This document shows positions 1 to 9,844 of a DNA stretch of 64,000 bases, piece after piece; positions within the stretch are counted from its first letter, which is position 1, and each line of letters opens with the position of its first letter. The translations under genes were made by a program, and so were the position numbers. The DNA is from Ktedonobacter racemifer DSM 44963 (lineage in GTDB: Bacteria; Chloroflexota; Ktedonobacteria; Ktedonobacterales; Ktedonobacteraceae), in the NCBI RefSeq assembly GCF_000178855.1, contig NZ_ADVG01000005.1, positions 1 through 64,000 of the forward strand, in the 5' to 3' direction. The notes under the pieces are model-generated. The model had not been told where the DNA came from, ran no database searches, and saw only the letters and a program-made list of their open reading frames with translations.

Positions 1-2140
1 TTCATCTCCTATATACATCACCATCCTCCTCTATATCCATATATACACTTGTATCATCCTAACTTATCTCTTGCTCTACTGGCAAGGTTCTCTTTAACAT
101 TTCGCTATTTCCATCTATTTCTATTTACCTATCCTTTTGCCACCCCTGGCCTCCTCCTTTTAACACTCCGTTTCCCTTCCACGCTCCCCATTCTGCCTTC
201 CCTCTTCCCCTCTTCTTTCCCACAAAAAAAACTCTCTCCTCTCGGATCAAGCGCTTCTCTCTGACTTCCTCTGCAACAACACGCGCCCCTCATCCATCTC
301 CCCCTCACCCGGTGAACCTCCTCCTCCCTGGCCCACTCCTCTTTAACATTCCCTTCCAATTGCTTCCCTTTCGCCTCTCTCTGGACTCCTCTTCTTTCAC
401 ATTTTCTGCCAATTGGCCTACTTCCTTTTTATCAACAACAAACCAGGGCGCTACCGCCTGGTTCCTCATCCAGAGGAGAGAGCGGAAGCCCTCGCTCTCC
501 TCCAGGTCGCCATCTCCACCTCTCTCGTTCATCCCCAGACCATTCTCCACACCCTCTCACCTGCCAATGCCTGACGATCTCCCTCACCGGTATCGGAAGA
601 AACGCAACCATTCCCCAAAAATGCACCAAAACAGGGGTGTAACACCCCCTTTTCGTGCTCAAAAAACGCAATTTTGTGCAATCGTAATTTGGCACGACGT
701 TGGAGGAAAAACACGGGAGCAGCACACGTGGAGGGCAGGCGCTGCGTAGAACAAACATGGGAAAAACATGGGAAAAAGAAAACCACCATCCATCGTCCTG
801 GCGCCTCCCAGGCCAACACACGCTCCTTCATGCTGGCAGCGGCAGGGACAAGCCTCGAGAACGATCCTCATTGATGCCAGTGCAGAGAGCATTGCTGGGC
901 GCGCCGGTAGCAACGGCGAACGTGTGGGATCGTTTGGAGCACAAGACCGGCGCGCCCGTGTCTGGCCCTGGGCCAGGCTCGGCCGCGGCCACACACGATC
1001 CAAGAGGGAAGACACCTGGAGCCACCATCAGGGCCTGGGCAAGAGAACAGGCCCTGCCTCGCTTCTTGCAGACAGACGTGATACCACTGAATAGGAGATT
1101 TTTGCGACAGCTCTCCTCGTGGGTATTCTATGCTAGAGCGAACATCCTCGTAAAGAGCCATCATTCTCTTCTGAGGCTTGACACACCACTCGGCATGGTA
1201 TCAGGACAAAATTGCGATTGCAAGAATATGAGCATTTTCACGCTTACTCTGGGGGTGCCACTGCCCTCTTTTCCCTGTCACCCTTTCATTCTTCTCGCCT
1301 CTCACTCACCTCACCCCCATCTCCATCCACCCTTCTCTTCTGCACTCCCCCACCAGCACCAGGCGCCCGGCATAGACCACATCCGGAGCACCCGCGCATC
1401 ACCGCCTTGCCATTTCTGAGGAGACGATACCAGGCGCATACCGTACGTTCCTCTTGGCGAGAACTCCATCAATTCCACTCCTCGCTCACTTCAAGATTCC
1501 TCCTCTCTTGGGCGTGGACGCAGTCACTCGTCTCTGTCTTCTTTCAAAACGGTGAGCAGTGCTGCTGGTGCGCGCCAGATTATCCTGGAGAAATACACGT
1601 CAGCACCCACTCGGTCTGACAGGAGTCAGACTACTGCAGCACACTCGACAAGAGCCTAGACCACGATCCCGCTGGAGCAGACAGTAGGCAAGCGCCAGAA
1701 TGAGCCATGCACAAAAGCACTTCATGGATCTGGAACCAGGTGCGCCAGATCCACCCAGCAGATCGGAGATCTCCCAGCGCTGGGGAGCGTCAGGAGGGCC
1801 TCGTTGCGTCTACAACGGGGTGTATAGAGCACAGAAAGCATCAATGGGAAAGACCGCAAGAAGAGTGACCCGCTTTCCCCAGGAAAAAGCGCTCCGAGAA
1901 AAAAAGAGCAAGCCACAAGGACTTACTCTTTCGCCAAAAACATGGATCACACCCAACATAGGTGTGGGGTTTGGTCTGTAGTATAAAACACTTCAAAACA
2001 CTTGTATAGCGCACCAGCATCAATCAAGCACCTCCAGCAGAAGCCTTCCACCAACGCCCAGAAAGCTTGGTTTATTCAGCAGAACCAAAATCCAATACTC
2101 CCTCTCGAAAAATTGCTCATCCATGTACTATACTTTCGTC
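1..2140. other. Gene-poor pyrimidine-rich stretch
   Basis: No reading frame here looks coding to me. The first 600 bases are strongly C+T biased on the + strand and give only serine/proline/leucine-rich translations. From 700 to 2000 the frames on both strands are short, overlap each other and lack ribosome binding sites. I see no tRNA, IS end or array. It may be a decayed region or the 3' side of something outside the window. Confidence 0.5.
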
Positions 2141-2141
2141 T

Positions 2142-2163
2142 ATGTATAGCATTTGCTATACAT
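2142..2163. promoter_or_regulatory. Operator-like palindrome upstream of RHH gene
   Basis: A perfect 9-bp inverted repeat (ATGTATAGC / GCTATACAT) with a 4-base centre lies 37 bases before the start codon at 2201. Its size and position fit an operator. The next gene begins with a ribbon-helix-helix-like segment, so self-regulation is a reasonable inference. Confidence 0.45.
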
Positions 2164-2200
2164 GCTCTTCTTTGTACAGCAAAAGAGAGAGAGGCACACA

Positions 2201-2929
2201 GTGAGTGAAAGAGAGTCAAACCTTGCCGGGAGGGAACCCACAGAACAGGAACGCGCCGAGGAAGCAATTGGCCCACAGGTCAACTTCCGTCCGAGTAAAG
2301 AGGATAAACTTCGTTTATGGCGACTCATGGAGCGGACTGGCCTGGGAATCTCGGAAGTTCTACGTTTCTCGCTCGCTCAGACCGAGCGGCACTTCCCTAT
2401 GACACGCCCTTCCGGTCAGATTGACCGCGTCCGTATGCAGTATCTTGTCGGCTTCATTGGCATCCTGCGCTGCTTTTGCCAGGCTGCCTTGCACCGTATG
2501 CGAGAGCAGCAGGTAAGCATAGCAGAACAGCGGCTCTGGGTCCAGAACCTGCTCGCGTCTTTACACAATCCTCTGCATATTTGCAGTGTCCTTGCCGAGT
2601 ATCTCGACCTCGAGCAATGCGAGGTCTTCTTGCATCATAATGATCGGTACTACCTGCAATACCAGGGAACCGTAAAGCTGTTAGAACGGCAGGTAAGTGA
2701 TATCTCTTCGCGTTACCCTCCCAAAGCACGCCGCCAAGCACGTTTCGAGGAGGAAAACACCCAGAGCGAATATCCATTACAACTGTTCAGTGAGGATATT
2801 CTCTCTGCCTACCAAGAAACGCTGGCGAGCGCGGCAGAGCAACGAGCCACTCTGCTCGAGACCCTCCGTCAAGGCGTGCTGGCATTCCTGCCTCGCACCC
2901 TGACCCAGGCCAAGGGAGCAACAGCGTAA
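2201..2929 (+). CDS. Ribbon-helix-helix-like N-terminal domain protein
   Basis: Unnamed protein of 242 aa. I chose the GTG at 2201 because a purine-rich ribosome binding site (AGAGAGAGG) sits just before it; in-frame TTG and ATG codons at 2153 and 2162 have none. Residues about 26-60 look like a ribbon-helix-helix DNA-binding fold: a short strand (QVNFRPS), a charged helix (LRLWRLMERTG) and a second helix (ISEVLRFSLAQ). The remaining 180 residues are helical and match no family I know. Together with the palindrome just upstream this suggests a DNA-binding regulator. A small gene follows 13 bases downstream and may be co-transcribed. The RHH call rests on pattern only. Confidence 0.6.
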   Translation: MSERESNLAGREPTEQERAEEAIGPQVNFRPSKEDKLRLWRLMERTGLGISEVLRFSLAQTERHFPMTRPSGQIDRVRMQYLVGFIGILRCFCQAALHRMREQQVSIAEQRLWVQNLLASLHNPLHICSVLAEYLDLEQCEVFLHHNDRYYLQYQGTVKLLERQVSDISSRYPPKARRQARFEEENTQSEYPLQLFSEDILSAYQETLASAAEQRATLLETLRQGVLAFLPRTLTQAKGATA

Positions 2930-2942
2930 TCGGCAGTGAACA

Positions 2943-3212
2943 ATGACCGTGAGTAGAAGCCATCTGAGGCAGCACGCCTCAACTGTGCAGATCTCCGCCT
3001 CCGAAGCAACCGATTTAATCCCTGAGTCATTTGATCCTGAAACGGCCTGGTTTTACCACCTTGGAGATGCCAATGCCTGGGTATCCAACATCTCACCTCA
3101 CGACGGGGGAGTCGAATTTTACCTGCATGTGAACTTCCATGCTCCCCTCAATATCGTCGTTGATATCATCGTCCTTGATCCACATGAGCAATTCCATCTA
3201 GAACGACAGTGA
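2943..3212 (+). CDS. Small hypothetical protein
   Basis: An 89-aa acidic, soluble protein of unknown function with no recognised motif. The C-terminal half has alternating hydrophobic residues (VEFYLHVNF, NIVVDIIVLD), which suggests a beta-sheet. It begins 13 bases after the stop of the RHH-like gene on the same strand, so the two probably form one transcript ending at the hairpin at 3381-3410. The ribosome binding site is weak, so translation may be coupled to the upstream gene. Confidence 0.5.
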   Translation: MTVSRSHLRQHASTVQISASEATDLIPESFDPETAWFYHLGDANAWVSNISPHDGGVEFYLHVNFHAPLNIVVDIIVLDPHEQFHLERQ

Positions 3213-3380
3213 CACTTACGCAGCTCAAGCACAGGAAGCAACAGGAACCTCTTGCACCCGGCAACAGGGGGAGCCTTCAGCCTTTCCCTGGGGCACACCT
3301 CCCTCTGCTGCTGCTCCTCCTCACATCACGACAATGATAACAAGAAAAAACCAAGTCGGTCCCCATCATGCATACAAAAC

Positions 3381-3410
3381 AAAGAACCAGAGAGATCTCC
3401 CTGGTTCTTT
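3381..3410 (+). terminator. Hairpin terminator after RHH operon
   Basis: A 10-bp perfect stem (AAAGAACCAG / CTGGTTCTTT) encloses a short loop that is itself partly palindromic, and T/C-rich sequence follows. It lies 170 bases after the small gene ending at 3212. Otherwise 3213-3637 shows nothing coding. Confidence 0.5.
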
Positions 3411-3637
3411 TCCTTTCATACAGCAATCCATTTCTCCCTTGCTGCACAAAAAAAGCCATCGTTTACCTGATCTTGGCTCGCGACAACGCTATTATACGTC
3501 AAAAAAGTATCTTCATCAATACCGTTATTGGGTATAAACCAGCTCTGCAAGCCACTTGACGCCTATTCTCAAGTTATGATATTATGGCTTTCAAGTCATT
3601 GTTTAGCAGGAATCCACTCACTTTTCCTTCCTGCTTC

Positions 3638-3930
3638 TTATATATTTTCCTCCTTGAAAAAAAATGAGGATCGTAAACTTACCTTAGAAAGTTGTTTCTC
3701 CAGACTAGCCAAGTAGGCGAGAGGATCTTTGCGAAAGCGCAGCTGTTTGCAGCGAGCCTCTTGCCGAAAGGTAATTTCTGTCCGCAATTGTTGCCAGCGA
3801 GCCAGGTCCGAGGGAACGAGGTCCTCTGCATTCAAGGGATGCAAGCGGGTGGCAAGCGCCGCTGTCAAGCGAACAGCTCCCCGCACCACCAGTGCAGGAA
3901 TGGCTCCTTTATTCACTGTAGGGATTGTTG
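3638..3930 (-). CDS. Possible small protein or gene remnant
   Basis: The minus frame reads a charged, helix-prone sequence (segments such as LVPSDLARWQQLRTEITF and KDPLAYLASLEKQL) that looks more like real protein than a chance frame. No start codon is well placed: GTG codons near 3920 and 3895 have only a poorly spaced AAAGGAG. It may be the 3' part of a broken gene. The large hairpin at 3956-4017 lies immediately upstream. No family recognised. Confidence 0.3.
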
Positions 3931-3955
3931 CTACCAAAGCAAATGGAAAAGTATC

Positions 3956-4017
3956 TATACATACCAGTATGGTCGGCGGAAGGATTGCTCCTTCCGCCGA
4001 CCATACTGGTATGTATA
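3956..4017. terminator. 29-bp perfect inverted repeat
   Basis: Two perfectly complementary 29-base arms are separated by 4 bases. It lies 18 bases beyond the stop of the minus-strand FGGY kinase, so it would fold in that gene's 3' end. It has no U-tract and is longer than a normal terminator. It may be a small mobile palindrome that serves as a transcript end. Confidence 0.5.
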
Positions 4018-4034
4018 CGGTGGCAATGTGCAAA

Positions 4035-5531
4035 CTACTCTGACATGATTGAGCTAAAAAGCACGTTATAGAATGCTTGCTGGCGTTCTCTCGCTTTGGT
4101 ATAGATCGTGTGCCGGACAGGGTCGGGTTGGACTGTTCTGATGGTTTCGGGGACCAGTTGCGTCATGTCCGGCAGGATCTGGAGGGTTTCGAGGGCAAGC
4201 AGAGCAGCGCCGCGGGCGGAGGCTTCGCTACTCTCCGAAAGTTCAAGTGGACGGTTGAGGGTATCGGCCAGGAGCTGGCTGAGGAGCGTCGATTTAAGAA
4301 GTGCGCCGCCATTGGCGATGAGTCTGGGTTGTGTGACCTGTGCTCTCAGCGCGTGAACGAGCTGGTCGTGGATTTCACCAATCTGGAAGATAACCGCTTC
4401 CAGGCTTGCACGAGCAATTTCTGCTGGGGTTGTGTGTAAGGTAATGCCAGAGATGGCCATAGCAGCGTACGAGTGCCAGCCAGGACTGCGTTCTCCGGCA
4501 AGTTTCGGCAGAATCGTCAGGCCGTGCGCGGCTGGCTCCATGCCGGTGAGTTGCTGGTCAAGTTCGGTCAAATCTTGTATCTTCAGTGTATTCTGGAGCC
4601 AGGACAGCATGTTGCCGCCTTCACTGAGCGCTCCACCGAGTAAAGCACGCTTCTGGTCGACGTAATACAGCCAGAGTCCCTGTTCAGGTTCAACCTGCTC
4701 CGGTGGTACCACCACGCGCATCGCGCTCGATGTGCCCATGGTCACGGCCCAGGTGGAGGGATCAGCACAGTTTGAGCCCAGATTGGCTGCGGCTCCGTCT
4801 CCAATCGCTGGAAACCAGGGCACATGATCAAGCACGGGCCAGCGTTCAGCGAATTCAGGGGTAAGTCCCCGGAGCGTATCTGGCAGATCGCCAGGCGTTG
4901 GCAGATGCACGGGCGAGAGGTGCAGGTGGGCAAGCATTTCGCTATCCCAGGTGCCGGTGCGGGTGTTGAGCAGGCCAGTACCGGAGGCCATGGAGAGGCT
5001 GCACACAGCTCGTCCCAGGAAACGCTCGTGAAGATATTCGCTAAACGAGACATAACGAGCTGTGCGTTCCGCGATTTCGGGATACGCACTGGCTAACCAG
5101 CGGATCTTGGCGGGCCAGTAGCAGGCGTGCAGGCGTGTTCCAGTGCGCCGATGCGTGCTTGCCTCGTCAAGTTGTAAACGCAATTCAATGGCGGCCTGCC
5201 GTGGGCGTGTGTCCTCCCAGGTCAACAAAGGGAGGAGTGGGCAACCAGCGGCATCCAGCGGAACAAGCGTGTGCCAGAATGCGGAGGTCGCGACAGCGGC
5301 GATCCCATTCACGCGTGTGCCAGCAGCTCGCAAAACTTCATCGATGGTGCGCGCAACAAGTGCAAGCAAGAAATCAGCATCAACCGAGGCTTCGCCCTCG
5401 TGGGAAGTTGTCAACTGGTAAGTGAACTGAGCTTGAACCCCGGGGACAGCCGTGCCGTGTGCGTCGTAGAGCAGCGCGCGGGTGGATGATGTGCCAATAT
5501 CGAGTGCGAGAATGTAAGGCTGATCTGCCAT
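4035..5531 (-). CDS. FGGY-family carbohydrate kinase (gluconokinase/xylulokinase-like)
   Basis: A 498-aa sugar kinase of the FGGY/actin-like ATPase fold, the usual length for gluconate or xylulose kinases, which phosphorylate a sugar or sugar acid with ATP in the cytoplasm. I start at ATG 5531, preceded by AAGGAAAT; the frame is open further but lacks a better site. The N-terminal phosphate-binding motif is clear (LALDIGTSSTRALLYD, residues 7-22). The C-terminal ATP-binding part includes ANGGALLKS and ARGAALLALE. The substrate cannot be fixed from sequence; the gluconokinase branch is my preference. An IS6 remnant and a mannose-6-phosphate isomerase lie upstream on the same strand, so this is a sugar-use neighbourhood. 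Confidence 0.85.
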   Translation of the reverse strand: MADQPYILALDIGTSSTRALLYDAHGTAVPGVQAQFTYQLTTSHEGEASVDADFLLALVARTIDEVLRAAGTRVNGIAAVATSAFWHTLVPLDAAGCPLLPLLTWEDTRPRQAAIELRLQLDEASTHRRTGTRLHACYWPAKIRWLASAYPEIAERTARYVSFSEYLHERFLGRAVCSLSMASGTGLLNTRTGTWDSEMLAHLHLSPVHLPTPGDLPDTLRGLTPEFAERWPVLDHVPWFPAIGDGAAANLGSNCADPSTWAVTMGTSSAMRVVVPPEQVEPEQGLWLYYVDQKRALLGGALSEGGNMLSWLQNTLKIQDLTELDQQLTGMEPAAHGLTILPKLAGERSPGWHSYAAMAISGITLHTTPAEIARASLEAVIFQIGEIHDQLVHALRAQVTQPRLIANGGALLKSTLLSQLLADTLNRPLELSESSEASARGAALLALETLQILPDMTQLVPETIRTVQPDPVRHTIYTKARERQQAFYNVLFSSIMSE

Positions 5532-5679
5532 GGTATTTCCTTTGAGCTTGAACTTGTTTGCGCATCTTCTGCTGAGTAGGAAAACGGCGAGCGCTGAGTA
5601 TGGCTTTTTTCCCGACCCCACCCAGCCCAGGAAGCAAAACAGCGGAGAGGCCAGGGCAGCATGGTACCCTTGCTCACTT

Positions 5680-5844
5680 GAGGTGATGAACATGATAAGA
5701 AAAGGCCAACTGCAAGGTGTGGAAAAAGGTGATGTGAGAGACCAAGTCGAACTGATCGCTAAACTGTTTGGAGTGGCCTCCTAAGAACGTTTGAGAGGGC
5801 CACGTACCCTCGACTTCTTTCCTCAGATTTTTTGCAACACAACC
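5680..5844 (+). pseudogene. 3' remnant of an IS6-family transposase
   Basis: About 33 codons (…EVMNMIRKGQLQG…LIAKLFGVAS) match the C-terminus of the IS6 transposase fragment at 45473-45739. The right inverted repeat of that IS (TTTTTGCAACACAACC) follows at 5829-5844. The rest of the element is gone. It sits between the two sugar genes and marks an old insertion. Confidence 0.7.
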
Positions 5845-5866
5845 GTACAGTGGGCTCTTGGTTTGT

Positions 5867-6976
5867 TCATTCAGGTACATCCAAAACAGCACCGGGTGGA
5901 TAGCAACGGATACAGTCCAATTGGGGTTTGCCATGAAGAGTAAAGTGCTTTACGCCTGCAGGCAGGAAAAACCGGCTTCCCTTCACCAGTGCGATACCTG
6001 TTTGATTAAAAAGAAGCTCACCCTCACCCTCCAGTACAACAAGGATGGACGCACCTGTTGGTTTGAAGTCCAATACTTGATTACAAATGATTCTCTGTAT
6101 GGAGAAACAGGGTGTGACATCTTCCCCTACAAGCAGTGTGCAACTTCCATCCATTGAATAAAATAGAGTCTTGGGCTGTAAACGGCAACGCGCATCCAAC
6201 TGTTCCTCTGTCATACCAACATAGTGGAAGCATTCCATCAACAATTTCTCACCAAGCCCCTGATGGATGAGTTGCTCAGGGATGGGCGTTCCGTCCTGCC
6301 TGGTGCATTCGCTGCGCAGCGTATAATCGGTGGGTTCCTGGATTTCAAGCAGGAAACAGCCCGGACCGATTGCATGAGGCAGGCCGCCGGGTATAAAGAA
6401 GGTATCGCCAGGTTTGGGGGTTACTTTGTTCAAGCAGGCCACCATTCCTTCAATATCCTGCTCCACATACAGCTTATGCCAGTACTCTTTGGTTATCCCG
6501 GGGCGGAAGCCCATTAGCAGATATGGTTCCTGCCCGTTGCCCCGACGGGTTCCCAGTATATACCAACACTCGGTCTTACCATAATCAGAGTGGAAATACC
6601 GTTTGGCGAACGGCTTGTCCGGATGAACCTGGATGCTGAGTCTTTCAGACGAATCAATAAGCTTCGCAAGCATACCCAATTGCCTACCATATTGTTTGAT
6701 GTGCTTGCTGCCCAGCATCGCTTCCTCCGCAGCCTCGAATACATCCAGCAGCAATTGTTCTTTCCCACCAAACTGAACCCTCGACAAACCCTCGTTTTCA
6801 ATGGGTGGAAAACCAGGATTGACAGCCCTTGTAACGGACGCTAGCCATTCTTCTGGTCGGTCGCTATCATCAGCATTGGGCACCCCATGCCAACGGTCGA
6901 TAAGACTTCCACCGCGGTAGGTTCTTCGAACTCTGGTAGGAAGAACCTCAAGTGGTTGGGAAAAGGTATTAGCCAT
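5867..6976 (-). CDS. manA: Mannose-6-phosphate isomerase, class I
   Basis: A 369-aa cupin-fold zinc enzyme that interconverts mannose-6-phosphate and fructose-6-phosphate. Zinc-site signatures are visible: QVHPDK at residues 116-121, the KTECWYILG segment near 135, and the PGGLPHAIGPG…EIQEPTDYT block near 196-217. I chose ATG 6976; an in-frame GTG at 7003 is possible, and neither has a strong ribosome binding site. The C-terminal cupin half is complete. It reads in the same direction as the FGGY kinase, separated from it by the IS6 remnant. Confidence 0.88.
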   Translation of the reverse strand: MANTFSQPLEVLPTRVRRTYRGGSLIDRWHGVPNADDSDRPEEWLASVTRAVNPGFPPIENEGLSRVQFGGKEQLLLDVFEAAEEAMLGSKHIKQYGRQLGMLAKLIDSSERLSIQVHPDKPFAKRYFHSDYGKTECWYILGTRRGNGQEPYLLMGFRPGITKEYWHKLYVEQDIEGMVACLNKVTPKPGDTFFIPGGLPHAIGPGCFLLEIQEPTDYTLRSECTRQDGTPIPEQLIHQGLGEKLLMECFHYVGMTEEQLDARCRLQPKTLFYSMDGSCTLLVGEDVTPCFSIQRIICNQVLDFKPTGASILVVLEGEGELLFNQTGIALVKGSRFFLPAGVKHFTLHGKPQLDCIRCYPPGAVLDVPE

Positions 6977-7054
6977 TGAGATGCACCCAAAAGACGACTG
7001 CACGATTAAGTAAGAACCTATCAGACATCGTCAACTTCCTTTCACACTATTGGG

Positions 7055-7295
7055 TCATGAGTGTTTTTGATAATCAGGATAAAGGCCATTTGCTAATCTC
7101 ATTTTCGGCCAGAAAATGTGGCCAGCCAGCTTAACATGTTAACAATCGGTCAATCACCCAAATGCTGTTGACCCTCTCCACAGGCGGCTGGCATGCCTCG
7201 TCGCGACGAGGCATGCCAGCCGCCTGTGGAGAGGCCAATAAATTAGCACCAGATTAGCAGGTGGCAGACTTCTCGATTATCAAAAACAGTCATGA
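7055..7295. repeat. MITE-like element with 62-bp central palindrome
   Basis: The outer ends are inverted repeats of about 21 bases sharing TGTTTTTGATAATC (7063-7075 region and its complement near 7276-7289). In the middle, 7173-7234 is a perfect palindrome with 31-base arms and no loop. The same terminal sequence occurs once more at 28105-28118. No protein is encoded. This is the layout of a non-autonomous transposon relic. Confidence 0.6.
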
Positions 7296-7444
7296 GTGAC
7301 TTTATCAAGAGCAACCAGGTAGAAAGCGACCTATTAGCGCTGGATGACAGTCTGACGACAAATTCGAGACCCGGCCATTATTCCATCAGTGCCAACACGC
7401 CCCAGTCACATTTTTCTCTATGATGTATCGCCGAAGATTACTCA

Positions 7445-8362
7445 TCAGAGGTTAGACAGAAAATCAACGACACTTTTCTCAACAAGATCGGCATGCTCGA
7501 CCAGTGCAAAGTGTGTACCCGGTTTCAGTTCGACAAATGTCACCGGCCCGCCCAGATTGTCACGGTAATACTCGGTTGCTTCAAACTCGTTGACACTTCC
7601 GGGGTTTGGAGCCAATATAAGCGCAGGCACTTTGATGGTTGGCACGACCGGACGAAAATCCTGATAGCTTGAATCAAACCAGGTCGCCATCAGGGCCAAC
7701 TGGTCTACAATGCTCAACAGACCCTTATCCAACATCCCAAGCAGTCTCATATATTCAGGCGGCACTTTTGATTTATCCTCGGCAGTAAGGGCAATCTCTA
7801 TGGGATTCATCCGCATTTCAGGTGGCAGGTCGATATCCGGAAAAGCGCCCGGCGCGGATTCCATACCGTCTTGAGCAAGAAATTCGTCAAGGTTATGAAA
7901 CATTTTTGCCATTGAATCCATCAGCTTTTTCATATCCTGTTTTCCGCGCAGCCTGCCATACGGCCAGTCCTCTCTCGAAGTACAGGCCGGCGACTGGTCA
8001 AAGAGAATGATGCTGTCAACATATTGATCCCCGTATGCTTTGAAATATGCGAGAACAACATGAACGCCCATGGATCCAGCATAAAAGACCGCTTTATCAA
8101 CCTTCAGATGTTCAAGCAATTCTTTCGCGTCCAGCGCACACCATGCCATAGAATTGTATTTGCTGGGCGAGGATTTGCCATAGCCACGATAGTCAAACGC
8201 AACGCAATGGTATCCTTTGTCCACCAGGACATCAAACATTCGATTTGGAAACTCTTCATACGGTGCCGGCCAGCCATCGAAGAAAAGGACTGTCTTCGCG
8301 TTTTTGTCGCCTGCTTCCTTATATGAAATGTTCAGCCCCTGGGAATTGGTGTAAAAAGCCAT
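7445..8362 (-). CDS. Alpha/beta hydrolase
   Basis: A 305-aa alpha/beta-hydrolase. The start is well supported by GGAGAG eight bases upstream. The nucleophile elbow is GSMGV with Ser97. An oxyanion-type loop (FFDGWPAP, about residues 27-34) and the FDYRGYGKS strand-loop (56-64) precede it. The C-terminal histidine is in the GTHFALVEH segment. The usual acid position reads LILAPNPGSV and has no clear Asp. Substrate unknown; haloalkane dehalogenase/epoxide hydrolase-like enzymes have this layout. It lies between manA and an MFS sugar carrier on the same strand. Confidence 0.75.
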   Translation of the reverse strand: MAFYTNSQGLNISYKEAGDKNAKTVLFFDGWPAPYEEFPNRMFDVLVDKGYHCVAFDYRGYGKSSPSKYNSMAWCALDAKELLEHLKVDKAVFYAGSMGVHVVLAYFKAYGDQYVDSIILFDQSPACTSREDWPYGRLRGKQDMKKLMDSMAKMFHNLDEFLAQDGMESAPGAFPDIDLPPEMRMNPIEIALTAEDKSKVPPEYMRLLGMLDKGLLSIVDQLALMATWFDSSYQDFRPVVPTIKVPALILAPNPGSVNEFEATEYYRDNLGGPVTFVELKPGTHFALVEHADLVEKSVVDFLSNL

Positions 8363-8512
8363 TTTTTCTCTCTCCTTTTAGTTACTAAATTGGTTAACGA
8401 AAATCCTACTGACTACACTCATTCTCAATTATCTACACAGATCACCTCCCTTCATGTCATCCGAATGGCACAGCTTCAGCACGACCTGCCAGATGCTTTT
8501 ATCCACCACCAT

Positions 8513-9808
8513 TTACATATTTGCCTGGACATTTGCGACGGTTTCCGTTTTGATATCCTCCACTTTTGGAGACACTTCGGGTATCGGAATCACACAGAGC
8601 GCGCTCACCAGTCCTCCCACGGCCAGGGCACCAAAGAAGAACGGCCACCCGCCCACAGCAAGCAGTAGGGGCGCTATAAACGGAGTAATAGACGACGGCA
8701 GCGCATTGGCTATGTTCATAATACCAAAGTCTTTTGCGGCGTCTTCTTTGTTGGGTAGGATACGGGCAACCAGCGCCAGGTCCACCGCTGTAAAGATGCC
8801 ATAGCCCAGGCCGATCAGGGCATTCCCAACGATAACCAGCGTAAGATCGGACGCTATGGCGCACAGCACCAAGCCAATGCCGACAACGAGTGCGGATATG
8901 GCTACAAACGGTTTCTGCTTTCTCAGTTTATCCGAAAGCATGCCGCCAAAGATGCTCGCAACCATCAGGCAGAAAACTGAGATCATGGAAAGTAATGTGA
9001 CCTTGGAGGATATCTCAGCCTGGGAATATTGAAAGCGCTTTACCAGCATGATTGTATTGTATACAGTGGCGCTGTATGCAATGGAGACAAAGAAGCGGGT
9101 CAACCATCCCCAGGTGAATACAGGATATTTTCTAGGGCTGGGGTATACGCGGGACAGCGCTTCCGTGAATTTCAGTTTTTCTTTTTGTTTCCGTTCAAAT
9201 TTTACCCGGCCCTCGATAATGAGTATACAGCTGACAACGGCAGCAACGATGCCGATGGCGGGCAGCACACCCCATTTCAGAAGCATGGGCGCATTGTTCA
9301 GCATTGTCATGAGCGAGAGGCCAAGGAGTGCGCTCAAGGGTAAGGCAAAGCCGGCAATTCCGGATATCGTGCCTTGTCTGGATGCTTCCACCTGATCGGG
9401 AACCAGCCCGGTAAGGGATGCTAACACAAAATTAAAGAAGATCTGCGTGAGGCACCATAATACGATAATCATTGTTAAATCGCTCGTCAGCGCAAGACCC
9501 AGCAGGGAGAACCCTTGAAGAACGGTGCCTAAGAGGATCCAGGTCCGCCGCCTTCCGAATTTCAGCGTTGTACGATCGCTGATCGCTCCGCCGATGGGGT
9601 TTGCTATCAGGGCAGCCAGGACACCCAGACCACTTGTTATACCAAAATGGGCTTCAGCAGTATTCGGGTTTATCTGCAAAAATTTCAGTGACAGCAGCAG
9701 CGTTGTAGCCGCATAAATTCCGATACTTCCGCCTATTTCGCCAACAACCATGGCTGCAACCAGCCTCTGAAAGGGTGTTTTTTTCAACGTGTCATTCGTT
9801 TTTTCCAC
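8513..9808 (-). CDS. MFS transporter
   Basis: A 431-aa membrane protein with about 12 hydrophobic helices. The GTG at 9808 is chosen because GGAG precedes it by 8 bases; the open frame upstream is not needed. The signature loop between helices 2 and 3 is visible (NPIGGAISDRTTLKFGRRR), and a second copy occurs in the other half (GGMLSDKLRKQKP). It resembles sugar or sugar-acid carriers of the major facilitator superfamily. It follows directly after a broken kdgK-like kinase on the same strand, so it may have been the hexuronate carrier of that locus. That link is inference. Confidence 0.75.
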   Translation of the reverse strand: MEKTNDTLKKTPFQRLVAAMVVGEIGGSIGIYAATTLLLSLKFLQINPNTAEAHFGITSGLGVLAALIANPIGGAISDRTTLKFGRRRTWILLGTVLQGFSLLGLALTSDLTMIIVLWCLTQIFFNFVLASLTGLVPDQVEASRQGTISGIAGFALPLSALLGLSLMTMLNNAPMLLKWGVLPAIGIVAAVVSCILIIEGRVKFERKQKEKLKFTEALSRVYPSPRKYPVFTWGWLTRFFVSIAYSATVYNTIMLVKRFQYSQAEISSKVTLLSMISVFCLMVASIFGGMLSDKLRKQKPFVAISALVVGIGLVLCAIASDLTLVIVGNALIGLGYGIFTAVDLALVARILPNKEDAAKDFGIMNIANALPSSITPFIAPLLLAVGGWPFFFGALAVGGLVSALCVIPIPEVSPKVEDIKTETVANVQANM

Positions 9809-9844
9809 ACTTTTTTCTCCTTTGAATTCCAGACATACAGTGTC

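Noticed and set aside
49..2000. Several overlapping reading frames of 60-240 codons on both strands
   Set aside because: Low-complexity or Arg/Pro/Ser-rich translations, no ribosome binding sites, and all frames open together because of biased base composition.
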